From positions 1 through 64,000 of the forward strand of contig NZ_SCTC01000088.1 of assembly GCF_004299445.1 (NCBI RefSeq): a DNA stretch of 64,000 bases, read 5' to 3'. The notes beneath the pieces are model-generated. The model was not told where the DNA came from and searched no databases. It saw only the letters and a program-made list of their open reading frames with translations. Positions 15,382 to 24,833 of this stretch are shown piece by piece; position 1 is the first letter of the stretch; each line of letters starts with the position of its first letter. Made by a program: the position numbers and the translations under genes. Origin of the DNA: Phenylobacterium sp. (lineage in GTDB: Bacteria > Pseudomonadota > Alphaproteobacteria > Caulobacterales > Caulobacteraceae).

Positions 15382-18372
15382 CTAGAAGCGCTTCCTCACC
15401 GCAACTTTGAAAGTCCGCCCCATGGCGTTGCCCGTGAACGGATCGTAGTTGAGGTCCAGTCGGGCGAACGACGGGTCGCGATCGAACAGATTGTCGATCG
15501 AAGCCGTCACTGTGGTGTCCCAAGGCAGTTCGACGCGGTAGTCGAGCTCGGCGATGAGAGTCGACTTGATGGTCTTGCCCTTGGTGACCGGCGCGCCGGT
15601 CACGATGTTGTTCGCCGTGAACGGCGCCGTTCGCTGGTCTGTGTAGGAGTCGATGTAGTTCAACGTGAACCGCAGATTGTGGTTCTCTCGCTCGTACTCC
15701 AGGAAGGCCGAGCCCTTCCATTCGGGAAGCGAGGTGGCCGAGAGCTGGTAGTTCAGGAAGCCTGCGGCGTCGTAAGCCGCTTCGACCTGAACGCCCGCCA
15801 CCTGGAATGCATTGATCTTGTATTCCAGCGTGTAGGTGGCCGAGACGCCCATTCGCACATCGCCGCCGGCCACTTCGCCGAAGTCGTAGTTGGCCAGCAG
15901 GTCGATGCCCGAGGTTTTGATCTTCGGGCCGTTCACGACCTGAACGCGGACCCGGCTAATGTTGGCGGTGGAGCAGGCGCCCTGGAACGTGAACCGCTGC
16001 TGCAGCTGGGCGAATTCCGCCGTGCCGCAGCGAGCCGTTGAGCCGCCCGGGAACATGGTGTTCACGATCGAACCCGAGGGCTCGACCACGATCGGATCCT
16101 TGAAGTCGAACCGCCAGTAGTCGAGCGTCGCCTTCAGGTTGCCGACGTCGAACACGAGGCCCGCCGAATAGGTGTTGGCGGTCTCTGGATCCAGGTCCGG
16201 GTTGCCGAACGTGTCGATGGCGCGGAACGATCCGGCGATGAACGACAGGGCGGTGCCGCTCGAGTTCGTCAGATTGGTGAGCGTCGGGCCGCGGAACGTG
16301 GTGCCGATGGAGCCACGCAGCGCGAGCCAGTCCGTCGCCTGAAAACGCGCGGTCGCCTTGTAATTGGTGGTGGAGCCGACCCGCTCGTAGTCTTCGTAGC
16401 GAATTGCGAACTGCAGTTGGAGGGAGTCTGTGATCGGCACCGCCAACTCTCCGAAGCCGGCATAGACCAGCCGCTCCAGTTCCTGTTCCTCGCCGGTGCC
16501 GAGGAAGACCAGCGGGCCATTGCGGACAGCGCAGTTGGTGGAGCCGTTCACCGGCGTATCGATGCAGGGGTTCTCGCCGATGTTGGTGAAAGGCGAGTAC
16601 TGGCTGTCGAACGTGTCACGCCGCGCCTGCACGCCCGCCGCCCAGGCCACATCGCCGCCGGCCAGCTCGATGCCGGTCTTGCCGTTCAGCACCGCGTCGA
16701 AGACCACGAGCCGGGTCGTCTGCTTGGTGGCGACCTGGGGAAACAGCCAGCGGATCAGATCCGGATTGTTGGCCACGGTCGGGTTGAACCCGGGGTTCGC
16801 AGCCCCCGTGATCGCGGCTCCGGCGACAGCGTTTGAGAACGGGTTGAACCAGAGGCAACCCAACGCCGCATTGCCCGCGCCGGTGGTGAAGTTGTTGGTT
16901 TCCGCGGCCGTGCAGCCGCCGCCGGCGTCGCCGGCGAGCGAGCCGTAGCCGCGCATCGCCAGCTGGAGGCGCGAGGCGACGGTGTCGTAGCCCGTGCGGC
17001 GGGCGACTTCCTGGCCATAGGTCAGGGCCACATCATAGCCGATGCCCATGAACCCGGTCTCGCCGGAGAAGCCGCCCGACACGCGATAGGCTTCATACGA
17101 GCGGAGGCCGACCGAAGAGCCGTCGCTTCCTGGGAAGATGTTGTTACCGCCACCCGAAAGCGGACGATAAAGCACCCCGGCCATGTAGACGCCGGTCGCC
17201 GCACCCGGCAGCGCCGTGGGATTGGCGGTTCGATAAGCCACGAGGCCAGGGTTCGTCGCCGGCACGAACCAGCCCTGGCCCGGCACGGCGGCCGGCAGGT
17301 CGATGTTCCCGACGATCGGGCTGGTCGTCGCCGTCGGGGTTTGCAGCGTGAGGTACGACGGCGACGTCTTCCACACGGGCACATCGGTCTTGGCCCACAG
17401 CAGTTCGGTGTGGAACCTGTGGTTTTCGTTCAGATCGAAATTGGCCGAGGCGAAGACCTGATAGCGGTCTTCCTTCTCAATCAGATTGTCGAACGCGGTG
17501 AACTGAAAGCGGCACCCGCCGGGCACCGCCAGGTTTCCGATCGCCGCGCAGCCGACGTCGACGCTGGGCCCTCCCGCCAGGCTCCAGCGGCCGGTCGTCG
17601 GGCTCTGCAGGATCGGGAACAGCGAGGTCGTCGAGGTGCCGCCGGACCAGCCGCCCTCGGCGTTCTCGGCGAACGGGCGCAGCGCCCAGCTCCGATCGGT
17701 GGTCTTCAGTTCAGAGCGATGCTGCCAGCCGCCGCTGATCAGGATCTCGCCATTCTCGAAGGACTTGCCCCAGACTGCGGAGGTGTCCCAGTTGCCCTTT
17801 GAGCCGTCGATCAGCGTGTAGCTGCCGCCGACATCAAGCCCGTCGAACTTGCTGCGAGTGATGAAGTTCACCACGCCGCCGATGGCGTCGGAGCCGTAGG
17901 TGGCCGCGGCGCCGTCCTTGAGGATTTCCACCCTGCCGATGGCAGCCTGCGGAATGATGTTGGTGTCGACAACGCCGGCGGCGAATGGGTTCAGCGGCAT
18001 ACGCCGACCGTTCAGCAGCACGAGCGTGCGGGCAGCCCCCAGGCCTCGCAGGTTGATCGAGCCGGACCCTTCCGAGCCCTGGGCGCGGGTGTCGAACTGG
18101 TTGGTGTCGCCCAACACGCCGCTGGAGACCGACAGGGTCTTGATCAGTTCGAGCGTCGAGGGCGAGCCCTGCTTCTCAAGATCCGCCTGGCTTATCACGT
18201 CGACCGGCAGAGCCGCGTCTTCAGGGGTGCCGCGGATGAACGATCCGGTGACGACAACCTCGCCGATCTCGGTGGGATTGGCCTGGGCCTGTGCGTGCGC
18301 CTGTCCCGACGCCCCCAATGCAAACAGCGCGGCAATAGCGGATGCGCTGCAGAAGAACCTGCCTTTAGTCAT
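15382..18372 (-). CDS. TonB-dependent receptor 2 (full length)
   Basis: A 996-residue outer-membrane receptor of the same subfamily as TBDR 1. The start at 18372 follows GAGGGGAGGAAAG. The signal peptide ends QAHAQ; the N-terminal segment is EIGEVVVTGSFIRGTPEDAA; the plug has LRGLGAARTLVLLNGRRM and EILKDGAAATYGSDAIGG; the barrel ends with a C-terminal Phe (VAVRKRF). It differs from TBDR 1 in the extracellular loops, so it probably has a different but related ligand. Its own terminator (15329-15358) follows, and TBDR 3's terminator lies just upstream. Confidence 0.92.
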   Translation of the reverse strand: MTKGRFFCSASAIAALFALGASGQAHAQAQANPTEIGEVVVTGSFIRGTPEDAALPVDVISQADLEKQGSPSTLELIKTLSVSSGVLGDTNQFDTRAQGSEGSGSINLRGLGAARTLVLLNGRRMPLNPFAAGVVDTNIIPQAAIGRVEILKDGAAATYGSDAIGGVVNFITRSKFDGLDVGGSYTLIDGSKGNWDTSAVWGKSFENGEILISGGWQHRSELKTTDRSWALRPFAENAEGGWSGGTSTTSLFPILQSPTTGRWSLAGGPSVDVGCAAIGNLAVPGGCRFQFTAFDNLIEKEDRYQVFASANFDLNENHRFHTELLWAKTDVPVWKTSPSYLTLQTPTATTSPIVGNIDLPAAVPGQGWFVPATNPGLVAYRTANPTALPGAATGVYMAGVLYRPLSGGGNNIFPGSDGSSVGLRSYEAYRVSGGFSGETGFMGIGYDVALTYGQEVARRTGYDTVASRLQLAMRGYGSLAGDAGGGCTAAETNNFTTGAGNAALGCLWFNPFSNAVAGAAITGAANPGFNPTVANNPDLIRWLFPQVATKQTTRLVVFDAVLNGKTGIELAGGDVAWAAGVQARRDTFDSQYSPFTNIGENPCIDTPVNGSTNCAVRNGPLVFLGTGEEQELERLVYAGFGELAVPITDSLQLQFAIRYEDYERVGSTTNYKATARFQATDWLALRGSIGTTFRGPTLTNLTNSSGTALSFIAGSFRAIDTFGNPDLDPETANTYSAGLVFDVGNLKATLDYWRFDFKDPIVVEPSGSIVNTMFPGGSTARCGTAEFAQLQQRFTFQGACSTANISRVRVQVVNGPKIKTSGIDLLANYDFGEVAGGDVRMGVSATYTLEYKINAFQVAGVQVEAAYDAAGFLNYQLSATSLPEWKGSAFLEYERENHNLRFTLNYIDSYTDQRTAPFTANNIVTGAPVTKGKTIKSTLIAELDYRVELPWDTTVTASIDNLFDRDPSFARLDLNYDPFTGNAMGRTFKVAVRKRF

Positions 18373-18507
18373 CGCTTTCCTCCCCTCGGCAGCCTCTGTG
18401 GTGGGCCGTCCTGAGTGGATCGATAGTGACGGGAATTGTTTCATCTCCGCCACAAGAATCTCGCCGCTCGCCTAACGTTGATATTGTTGAGCGAAGGCGG
18501 CGACGGC

Positions 18508-18546
18508 GGAAAAGAAAAGACGCCGCCAGTTGGAACTGGCGGCGTC
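18508..18546 (-). terminator. Strong intrinsic terminator after TBDR 3
   Basis: On the minus strand GACGCCGCCAGTT (18546-18534) pairs with its complement at 18531-18519, followed by TTTTCTTTTCC. It is a textbook rho-independent terminator, 37 bp after the truncated TBDR's stop, showing that this gene was once a normal unit. Confidence 0.88.
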
Positions 18547-18582
18547 GGTAGAGGTCCGAGCCGGGGTGATCCCGGGCGGCGA

Positions 18583-20838
18583 TCAGAACTTCTTGCGCAC
18601 CGCGATCTTGTAGGTGCGTCCGTAGGGGTTGCCGATGAAGGGATCGTACGAAGCCTCCAGCCGGGCGGCCGACGGATCACGGTCAAAGATGTTGAACACC
18701 GAGGCCGACACCGTGGTGTCCCAAGGCAGCTCGATCCGATAGGTGGCGTCGAAGCTGTAGAACGACTTCACCTTCAGGCCGATGGTGGTCAGCTGGCAGT
18801 TGGTCGCTATGCCCGCTTGAGCGTTGGCGACGTTGCAGTTCGTGGACGAGCCGGTCTGAACCGTCGTCGGACCGCGATTGTCCGTCGCGCCGCCGATATA
18901 GGTCAAATCGACCCGCAGGTTATGCTCGTCGCGCGTGTACTCGGCGTAGGCCGCGCCGCGCAGCTTCGAGACCGTGCCTGGGAACCGGTCGTAGTTCGTG
19001 AAGCCCAGCGCCTTGTAGGGCGCCGAAATGAAGACGCCGTTCACGCTGAACTCGCCGATGTCGTACTTGACCAGCCGGCTGAACGAAGCGCCGAACGAGA
19101 CATCGCCGCTCAGAACGTCGGGCATCTTGTAGTCGATGCTGCCGTCAATGCCGGTCACCTTGGTCCTCGGCCCGTTCACGGTGTCGGACCGGACGCGCTG
19201 GATGTCGTTGCCGACCGTCACGCCCTGGGTGCAGGTGTTGTTGTTGTTGAAGGTGATCAGGCTCCGGAGCGCGGCGCCGCAGTTCACGAGCTGGGTGCCG
19301 TTACCCACGCCGCCCACCGAAGTCGCGACCACCTGAGCCGGAACCGTGGTGATCTGGTCCTCGATGTTGAAGTGCCAGTAGTCCCCGATGACCCGCAGGC
19401 TTCCGCGACCGACATCGGTCTGGAAGATCGCGCCGATGTTGTAGGTGAAGGCCTTCTCGGGGCCGACCGCCGGGTTGCCGGTGAAGTCGACCGACTTGAA
19501 GTTGTTGCCCGCGGCCTGGATGCCCGACAGGCCGGTCACCGAGTTCGTCGAACGGTTGCCCGGCGTGGGGCCGCGGAAGGTGGTGCCGACCGACCCACGC
19601 AGGGCGAAGCTGTCGACGATCTGCCACTTCAGGGCCAGCTTCGGGTTCGTGGTGGAGCCCGTCAGGCCGCCGTAGTCCTCGTAGCGGATCGCCAGCTGCG
19701 CGTTGAGCGCATCGGTGATCGGCAGGTTGGTTTCAGCGAAGAACGCGTAGACCGAGTCCTCGAGCTGCTGCGGCGTGCCCTGTCCGAGGAAGATGTAAGG
19801 GCCGGTCGCGAGCGTGCAGTTCGTCGTCCCGGGGACCGGGCAGGGCGTGACGCGCACGTCCTGGAAGGGGCTGCGCAGCGTGGACTGGAAGTCGGTCGTC
19901 CGATACTGACCGCCGGCCGCCCAGCCGACCTTGCCGCCCGGCAGCTCGATGCCCAGCTCGCCGTTGAACACCAGGTCGACCACGAACAGGTCCTGGCGCT
20001 GACGCGTCTCGGAGCCGCGCTCGAACAGCCAATCGAGCAGTTCTACGCCGTTGGCGTTGCCCGAGACGAAGCCGGGATTGGTCAGGCCGAGAGCCGGGTT
20101 ACCCGCATAACCGTTGGAGAACGGGTTGAAGTAGACGCACCCGTTCGTGCCGGGCGTGTTCGTCCGGCAGCCCGCCCCGCCGAGGCCGTTGAGGGCCCGC
20201 TGGAGCTTGTCGATGAAGATGTCCGGCGTGTGCTGGCGGTTCTGGGTATGCGAATAGGTGACGCCCAGGTCGTAGCCGATGCCAGCGATGGGCAGTTCGC
20301 CCGTCAGGCCCGCCGCGACGCGATAGATATCGTAGTTGCGGTAGCCGACCTGGCCGCCGTTGTCATAGAGCGGGTTACCCCCGGCCCCGAGCGGACGGAA
20401 CAGGGTGAGCGAGATGCGGCTGGTCGCCGCGATCTGCGCGGCCGACAGACCGGCCTGCTGCAGGGCCGTCAGGGCGCCGGGATTGGTGATCGGGGTGGAG
20501 AAGACACCCACGCTGCCCGGGCCGTTCGGTCCCTGGATTGGGGGGAATGCCGGCGAGAAGCGCATGCGCGGCAGGTCAGTCTTGGCCCAATAGGCTTCGA
20601 CGTGGAACTTGGTCTTTTCGGTGAGGTCGACATTCGCCTGAGCGAACACGTGGTAGCGGTCCTCGTGTTCCACGAGGTTATCGAACGGGATGTACGTGAA
20701 GTAGCAGGCCGGGGTCGCGCCCGAGAAGCCGGCGAAACCACCGACGTTCGTGCAGTTGGCGTCACGCGTCACGCCAGCGGTCGGCGCGCCGGTGGCGCTC
20801 AGCGGTAGACTGCCTGGGCGGAACAAAGTGCAACCACC
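18583..20838 (-). pseudogene. TonB-dependent receptor 3, N-terminus (signal and plug) missing
   Basis: About 750 residues of barrel are intact, from around FRPGSLPLSATG through PFDNLVEHEDRYHVFAQ to a C-terminal KIAVRKKF. Compared with TBDR 2 the first 250 or so residues are absent: no signal peptide, TonB box or plug. Upstream reading soon loses coding character near 20840, and the only start is a GTG without a ribosome site. The breakpoint lies about 140 bp from the integrase start. Without a signal peptide it cannot reach the outer membrane, so I call it a pseudogene. The missing part is not elsewhere in the window. Confidence 0.85.
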
Positions 20839-20986
20839 TGAAACACAAAACACCTTTATTTACAAAGCTTTGTGAGTTGCTCGCCTTTCCGCCTTGGTCC
20901 AGACTTGTGCCCTGGATTGCGAGGTTTTGTGACCTAGGTGTGACCTCAAAATCCGACTGGCACGACCCGATTGCGGGAGATGAAAC
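20839..20986. other. Island-edge junction with palindrome
   Basis: An AT-richer 148-bp stretch between the broken TBDR 3 and the integrase. It holds a perfect 12-bp palindrome ACAAAGCTTTGT (20862-20873) and, near 20933-20953, GTGACCTAGGTGTGACC with two direct TGACCT words. These could be integrase core or arm sites. No tRNA 3' end, the usual target of P4-type integrases, is visible here. Confidence 0.4.
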
Positions 20987-22393
20987 ATGCCGAAACTCAC
21001 CAGCCAGGCGCTGACGGTCGCCTTCTGCCGAAGCGCGAAGCCAAGCCTAGCACACGGCGCCGGAGGCCGCGCGCCGATCCAGACCGACTACCCTGATTCC
21101 GATGTCCGGGGCTTGGCCCTCAGGGTGTCGCCCGGCGGGCGGAAGTCCTGGACCTATCGCTACCGCGACAAGCTGACGGGCAAGCAGAGTCGCGTGACGC
21201 TCGGCACCTTCGACCCGAATGCCGACAGCGAACCCGACGAGAACGGCGTGCGCGCGCTGACGCTCTCCGGCGCTCGTGTCGCCGCCCGCCAGCTCCGCGG
21301 CCAAGTCGACGCGGGCGTCGACCCCGCGGCCGAGATCCGGCGCAAGCGCGAAGCGGTGCGGTCGCAGGAGATTAGGACCTGGGCGGAGCTTGCGGCCACC
21401 TACTTCACGGCCTGCGAGACCGGCGCCTATCGGCCGCGGCGCCGCAAGAAGGCCGCCAGCACCCTCGCCGGGGAACGCTGGATCTGGGGCAAGTACCTGA
21501 AGGACCGAATCGGCGACGACGTGATCGGGTCCCTCACCAAGGCCCGGGTCCGCGGCATCCTGCAGGAGGTGCTGGTCTTGGCGCCCAGCCAGTCGAACAA
21601 GGTCCGCAGCCTCCTCTCGCAGATGTTCAACTACGCCATCTCGGAGGAACTCGTGGAGGCCAATCCGGTCGCCCTGGTCCAACGGTTGACGGAAGACAAG
21701 GCCCGGACACGAACCGCCACCAATGTGGAGCTCCGAACCCTGTGGTCGGGCCTGGAGCAGCGGACCGGGCTCACCATCACGCGTGAGAACGGCGAGGAAG
21801 AGAAGGTCTTCATCAGCCTCGGCGTCTGCATCGCCATGAAGCTCGCGCTATTCACGCTGCAGCGGCGCGGCGAGGTCGCGCAGATGCACCTCTCCGAACT
21901 CAATTTCGAGCACAAGACCTGGGTGGTGCCAGGGGACAAGATGAAGGGGCGGGCCGAACACCTCGTACCCCTGTCCGACCAAGCGATCGCGCTCATCAAG
22001 GCGGCGCTCAAGCTTCACAAGGACCGCCGCAAGGGCCCGAGCCAGTTCGTGTTCCCGTCGCCCCGCTCCAGCGACAATTCGATCGGGCCCGGCGCTCTCA
22101 GCCACGCGATGAGCGACCTCACCGCGGCGCTTGGGCTCGAGAACCTCACCTTGCACGACACCCGCCGCACGGGCTCCACCGAGATGGCGGCGCTCGGGGT
22201 GGCGCCCTACATCGTGTCCAAGGTGATCGCGCACACCGACGAAGATGGCGGTGCGGCCGTCACGTCACGCCACTACAACCTCTATCAGTACGCCAAGGAG
22301 AAGCGCGACGCGTTGGATCTCTGGGCCAAGCGGCTGGAGACCATCCTCTCGCAAAAGCCGATAGACGAAGGGGGATCACTTGAAGCGGCTTAG
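20987..22393 (+). CDS. P4-type tyrosine integrase
   Basis: A 468-residue site-specific recombinase that integrates or excises a genomic island. The N-terminal arm-binding DUF4102-like domain (1-95) includes DVRGLALRVSPGGRKSWTYR and VTLGTFDP. The core-binding helical domain covers about 120-215. The catalytic domain has the box I arginine in LFTLQRRGEVAQM, the HxxR in LHDTRRTGSTEMA, and the nucleophilic tyrosine in SRHYNLYQY. All key residues are present, so it may be active. It points into the accessory region to the right, consistent with being the left edge of an island. Confidence 0.92.
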   Translation: MPKLTSQALTVAFCRSAKPSLAHGAGGRAPIQTDYPDSDVRGLALRVSPGGRKSWTYRYRDKLTGKQSRVTLGTFDPNADSEPDENGVRALTLSGARVAARQLRGQVDAGVDPAAEIRRKREAVRSQEIRTWAELAATYFTACETGAYRPRRRKKAASTLAGERWIWGKYLKDRIGDDVIGSLTKARVRGILQEVLVLAPSQSNKVRSLLSQMFNYAISEELVEANPVALVQRLTEDKARTRTATNVELRTLWSGLEQRTGLTITRENGEEEKVFISLGVCIAMKLALFTLQRRGEVAQMHLSELNFEHKTWVVPGDKMKGRAEHLVPLSDQAIALIKAALKLHKDRRKGPSQFVFPSPRSSDNSIGPGALSHAMSDLTAALGLENLTLHDTRRTGSTEMAALGVAPYIVSKVIAHTDEDGGAAVTSRHYNLYQYAKEKRDALDLWAKRLETILSQKPIDEGGSLEAA

Positions 22394-22436
22394 AGTTCAT
22401 TCGCGCGTCTCGGCTATCATTATCGCCAGGTGGCAA

Positions 22437-22685
22437 TCAGCCTCGACGCTCGAAGCGGACTCGTTCGGCGGGCGTGAGCGGGAGGGCTCGAAAGCCGGCC
22501 CGAAGCCAGGCCTTGGACTGGACGTGGCGCGTCGTGGGGTCCTGTTCGTTGGCCCACCATTCCGGGCGGTGCGCGCTGCGCGGCAGGAGCTCGCCCAGCA
22601 CCCGCTCGATGTCGCGGAAGGTCATCTCATAGATCGCGGCCTTCTGACGGCGCAGGTGTCCTTCCAGCGGGTCGTATTTCCCCAT
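22437..22685 (-). CDS. Small DUF7662-like protein
   Basis: An 82-residue protein starting MGKYDPLEGHLRRQ (ATG at 22685). It has the pattern MTFRDIERVLGELLPRSA, WWANEQ, HVQSKAWLRAGF and ERVRFERRG, as in a family of small proteins often found in islands that I remember as DUF7662. Function is unknown. A longer reading to 22814 has no family support. It converges on the integrase gene with a 43-bp gap. Confidence 0.65.
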   Translation of the reverse strand: MGKYDPLEGHLRRQKAAIYEMTFRDIERVLGELLPRSAHRPEWWANEQDPTTRHVQSKAWLRAGFRALPLTPAERVRFERRG

Positions 22686-22822
22686 GCAACCCCCGTCGGC
22701 CGTGATCGCCAACTGTTTCAGCCCAAGTCCCGGTCTGCAACGGCTTGTGTGGGCTCGGCCCGAGACGCTAATCCACGCAAGCGGCGCGTTCACCGCCGCC
22801 CCCGCCGCACCCAAAGGTCAAC

Positions 22823-23056
22823 ATGTCCGGCACCCGACAGCAGGCCCTCGTCGACGCCCGCAAGCTCGTGCGCACCTTCGGGTCGGCGCCGGAACCGCGA
22901 CGCCGGGCGCAGGAGGTCCTGTCGATACTGAAACGCGAGGATGGATGGCCCCCTGCCGCGCGAGCGGAGATCGATGCGACGGAGGCTTGGCTTCGGACGT
23001 CTCCCCCCGTCTCGGTCCTTGAAGCCCGGTTCCGCGTGCTCCTGGGAAAGCTGTAG
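22823..23056 (+). CDS. Hypothetical 77-residue protein
   Basis: A small soluble protein, MSGTRQQALVDARKLVRTFG, with SILKREDGWPPAARAEIDA; it is predicted helical, with no signal or membrane segment. An AAAGG precedes the ATG by 7 bp. The codon pattern looks coding, but no family is recognised. It is divergent from the DUF7662-like gene. The 250 bp after it, up to the efflux gene end at 23307, show no gene. Confidence 0.45.
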   Translation: MSGTRQQALVDARKLVRTFGSAPEPRRRAQEVLSILKREDGWPPAARAEIDATEAWLRTSPPVSVLEARFRVLLGKL

Positions 23057-23306
23057 GGGGCTCCCCGCTCGAAGGGTCGTTCGAGATCTCGGGCTCCACC
23101 GCAGGGGGAGGTCTTGCCCTCTTCATTCAAGCTGGTCGAGCCAGATCGTCCTCATGTGCAAGGGCCGGCATCCGAACCTTCGACGGGTGCAGAACTTGGG
23201 CTGGGCCCGAGAAGGGGGACATCTATCCGGCCGCTTGGCGCGTGTCAGGCGCTGAGGCGCAGGGAGAGAGCGGGCCGCCGCGGCACCGGCGTCCGCTTCC
23301 GGTCGG

Positions 23307-24833
23307 CTATTCCGTGTGGATCTCAACCTTGTCGGACGGCGGCGCGCGCGCCGGCCTGAGGAGTATGACTGCCGGCAAGATCACGCAGGTCACCAGGGCC
23401 ATCCACATGAAGATGTTGGCGTATCCGATCATGGCGGACTGCCGGGTGATCTCACCGTTCAGGATCTGCGCGCCGACCTCGCTGCGGGGATCCATCAGCG
23501 GAGGCAGTAGGTAGCGCAGCAGCGGGCTGGACGGGTCGATGCGGCCGGCCAGCTCGCTGTGGGCGCCCGCCGAGTTCCTGAGCACCGCGGCCAGGACGAT
23601 CGAGATCCCGACGCTGGAGCCCAGGCTGCGGACCATGGTGGACACGATGGTGCCCTCGACGCGGTGGCTCTGGTCCAGGGTCACATAGGCCAGCGTGCTG
23701 AGCGGCGAGAACAGCAGGCCCACGCCGAAGCCCTGGACGAACCCGCTGACGAGGATCGGTCCCGAGGTCATCTCGAGGCTGAAGCCGCCCATCATCCACA
23801 AGCCGCAGACGCAAAGGATGAGGCCCAGGAACAGGCACGTGCGGGGGCCCAGGCGAACCATGGCCATGGGCACCAGCAGGAACGAGACCAGTGAACCCAG
23901 CCCGCGCGTCACGCTGGCGACGCCGGCCTGCGTCGCCGAATAGCCCAGCAGGTTCTGCATGAACGATGGCAGCAGCGCCGTCGTCGAGAACAGCAGCACG
24001 CCCACGAAGAACCCGAGCAGGGCGGTGCCGACGAAGTTGCGGTCCTTGGCGAGGTCGCGATGGAAGAACGGATGCTTGGCCGTCGCCGTCTGGACGATGA
24101 AGACCCAAAGGCCGGCCAGTGCGATCGCGGTCTCGACCCAGATCTCCTTCGAGTCGAACCAGTCCCGTCCGGGGCCGCGGTCGAGCATCGCCTGCAGGCC
24201 AACGATGAAGGCGATCAGTCCGCCGAAGCCCACGAAGTCGAAGGGCCGCGCCCGCCCTCCCGGGTCGTGGGCCATGAAGCGCAGCACGCCCAGCGTCGCC
24301 AGGATCCCGATCGGCAGGTTGATGTAGAAGACCCAGCGCCAGTCCAGCTCTTCGGTGATCCAGCCGCCGAGGGTGGGGCCCGCGATCGGGCCCAGGATCA
24401 CCGCGGCGCTCCATATGCTCATCACCCGCGGGATCATGGTCATCGGGAAGATGTCGAGCATGACCGACTGCGAGAGCGGCATCAGGCCGGCGCCGGCCAG
24501 CCCCTGGAGGACGCGGAAGGCCACCATCTCGGGCACGTTCTGGGCGAGGCCGCAGAGCATCGAGGCGATGGTGAAGCCGATGATCGACCACAACAGCATG
24601 GTCTTGCGGCCGATCTTCTGCGCCAGCCAGCCGGCCAGCGGCGTCGCCACCGCCGTCGCCAGGATGTAGGAGGTGAGCACCCAGGTGATCTCATCCTGAG
24701 AGGCCGAGAGGCTGCCCTGCATGTGTGGCAGCGCGACGTTGGCGATGGTGGAGTCGAGCGTATACATCAGCGTCGCCAGCATCAGCGACCCAGTGATCGG
24801 GATCCGGTTCCTAACGTCCTGGGCCGACGCCAT
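23307..24833 (-). CDS. DHA2-family efflux permease (EmrB-like)
   Basis: Inner-membrane MFS drug/proton antiporter with about 14 membrane segments. It starts MASAQDVRNRIPITGSLMLA and has TLDSTIANVALPHMQGSL, the D/N segment of DHA2 proteins. Motif A is WLAQKIGRKTMLL and the motif C region is VILGPIAGPTLGGWI. The ATG at 24833 is chosen over an upstream GTG at 24854 because DHA2 N-termini begin here; it overlaps the end of the outer-membrane gene by 23 bp. With the NodT and HlyD genes it forms a three-part pump spanning both membranes. The likely regulator is the divergent TetR. Confidence 0.93.
   Translation of the reverse strand: MASAQDVRNRIPITGSLMLATLMYTLDSTIANVALPHMQGSLSASQDEITWVLTSYILATAVATPLAGWLAQKIGRKTMLLWSIIGFTIASMLCGLAQNVPEMVAFRVLQGLAGAGLMPLSQSVMLDIFPMTMIPRVMSIWSAAVILGPIAGPTLGGWITEELDWRWVFYINLPIGILATLGVLRFMAHDPGGRARPFDFVGFGGLIAFIVGLQAMLDRGPGRDWFDSKEIWVETAIALAGLWVFIVQTATAKHPFFHRDLAKDRNFVGTALLGFFVGVLLFSTTALLPSFMQNLLGYSATQAGVASVTRGLGSLVSFLLVPMAMVRLGPRTCLFLGLILCVCGLWMMGGFSLEMTSGPILVSGFVQGFGVGLLFSPLSTLAYVTLDQSHRVEGTIVSTMVRSLGSSVGISIVLAAVLRNSAGAHSELAGRIDPSSPLLRYLLPPLMDPRSEVGAQILNGEITRQSAMIGYANIFMWMALVTCVILPAVILLRPARAPPSDKVEIHTE

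Noticed and set aside
18436..20808. A 790-residue plus-strand frame opposite TBDR 3
   Set aside because: Antisense to a recognisable receptor barrel; common in GC-rich DNA and without family features.
20839..20986. A tRNA gene as the integrase attachment site
   Set aside because: I found no tRNA-like cloverleaf or T-loop sequence in the junction.
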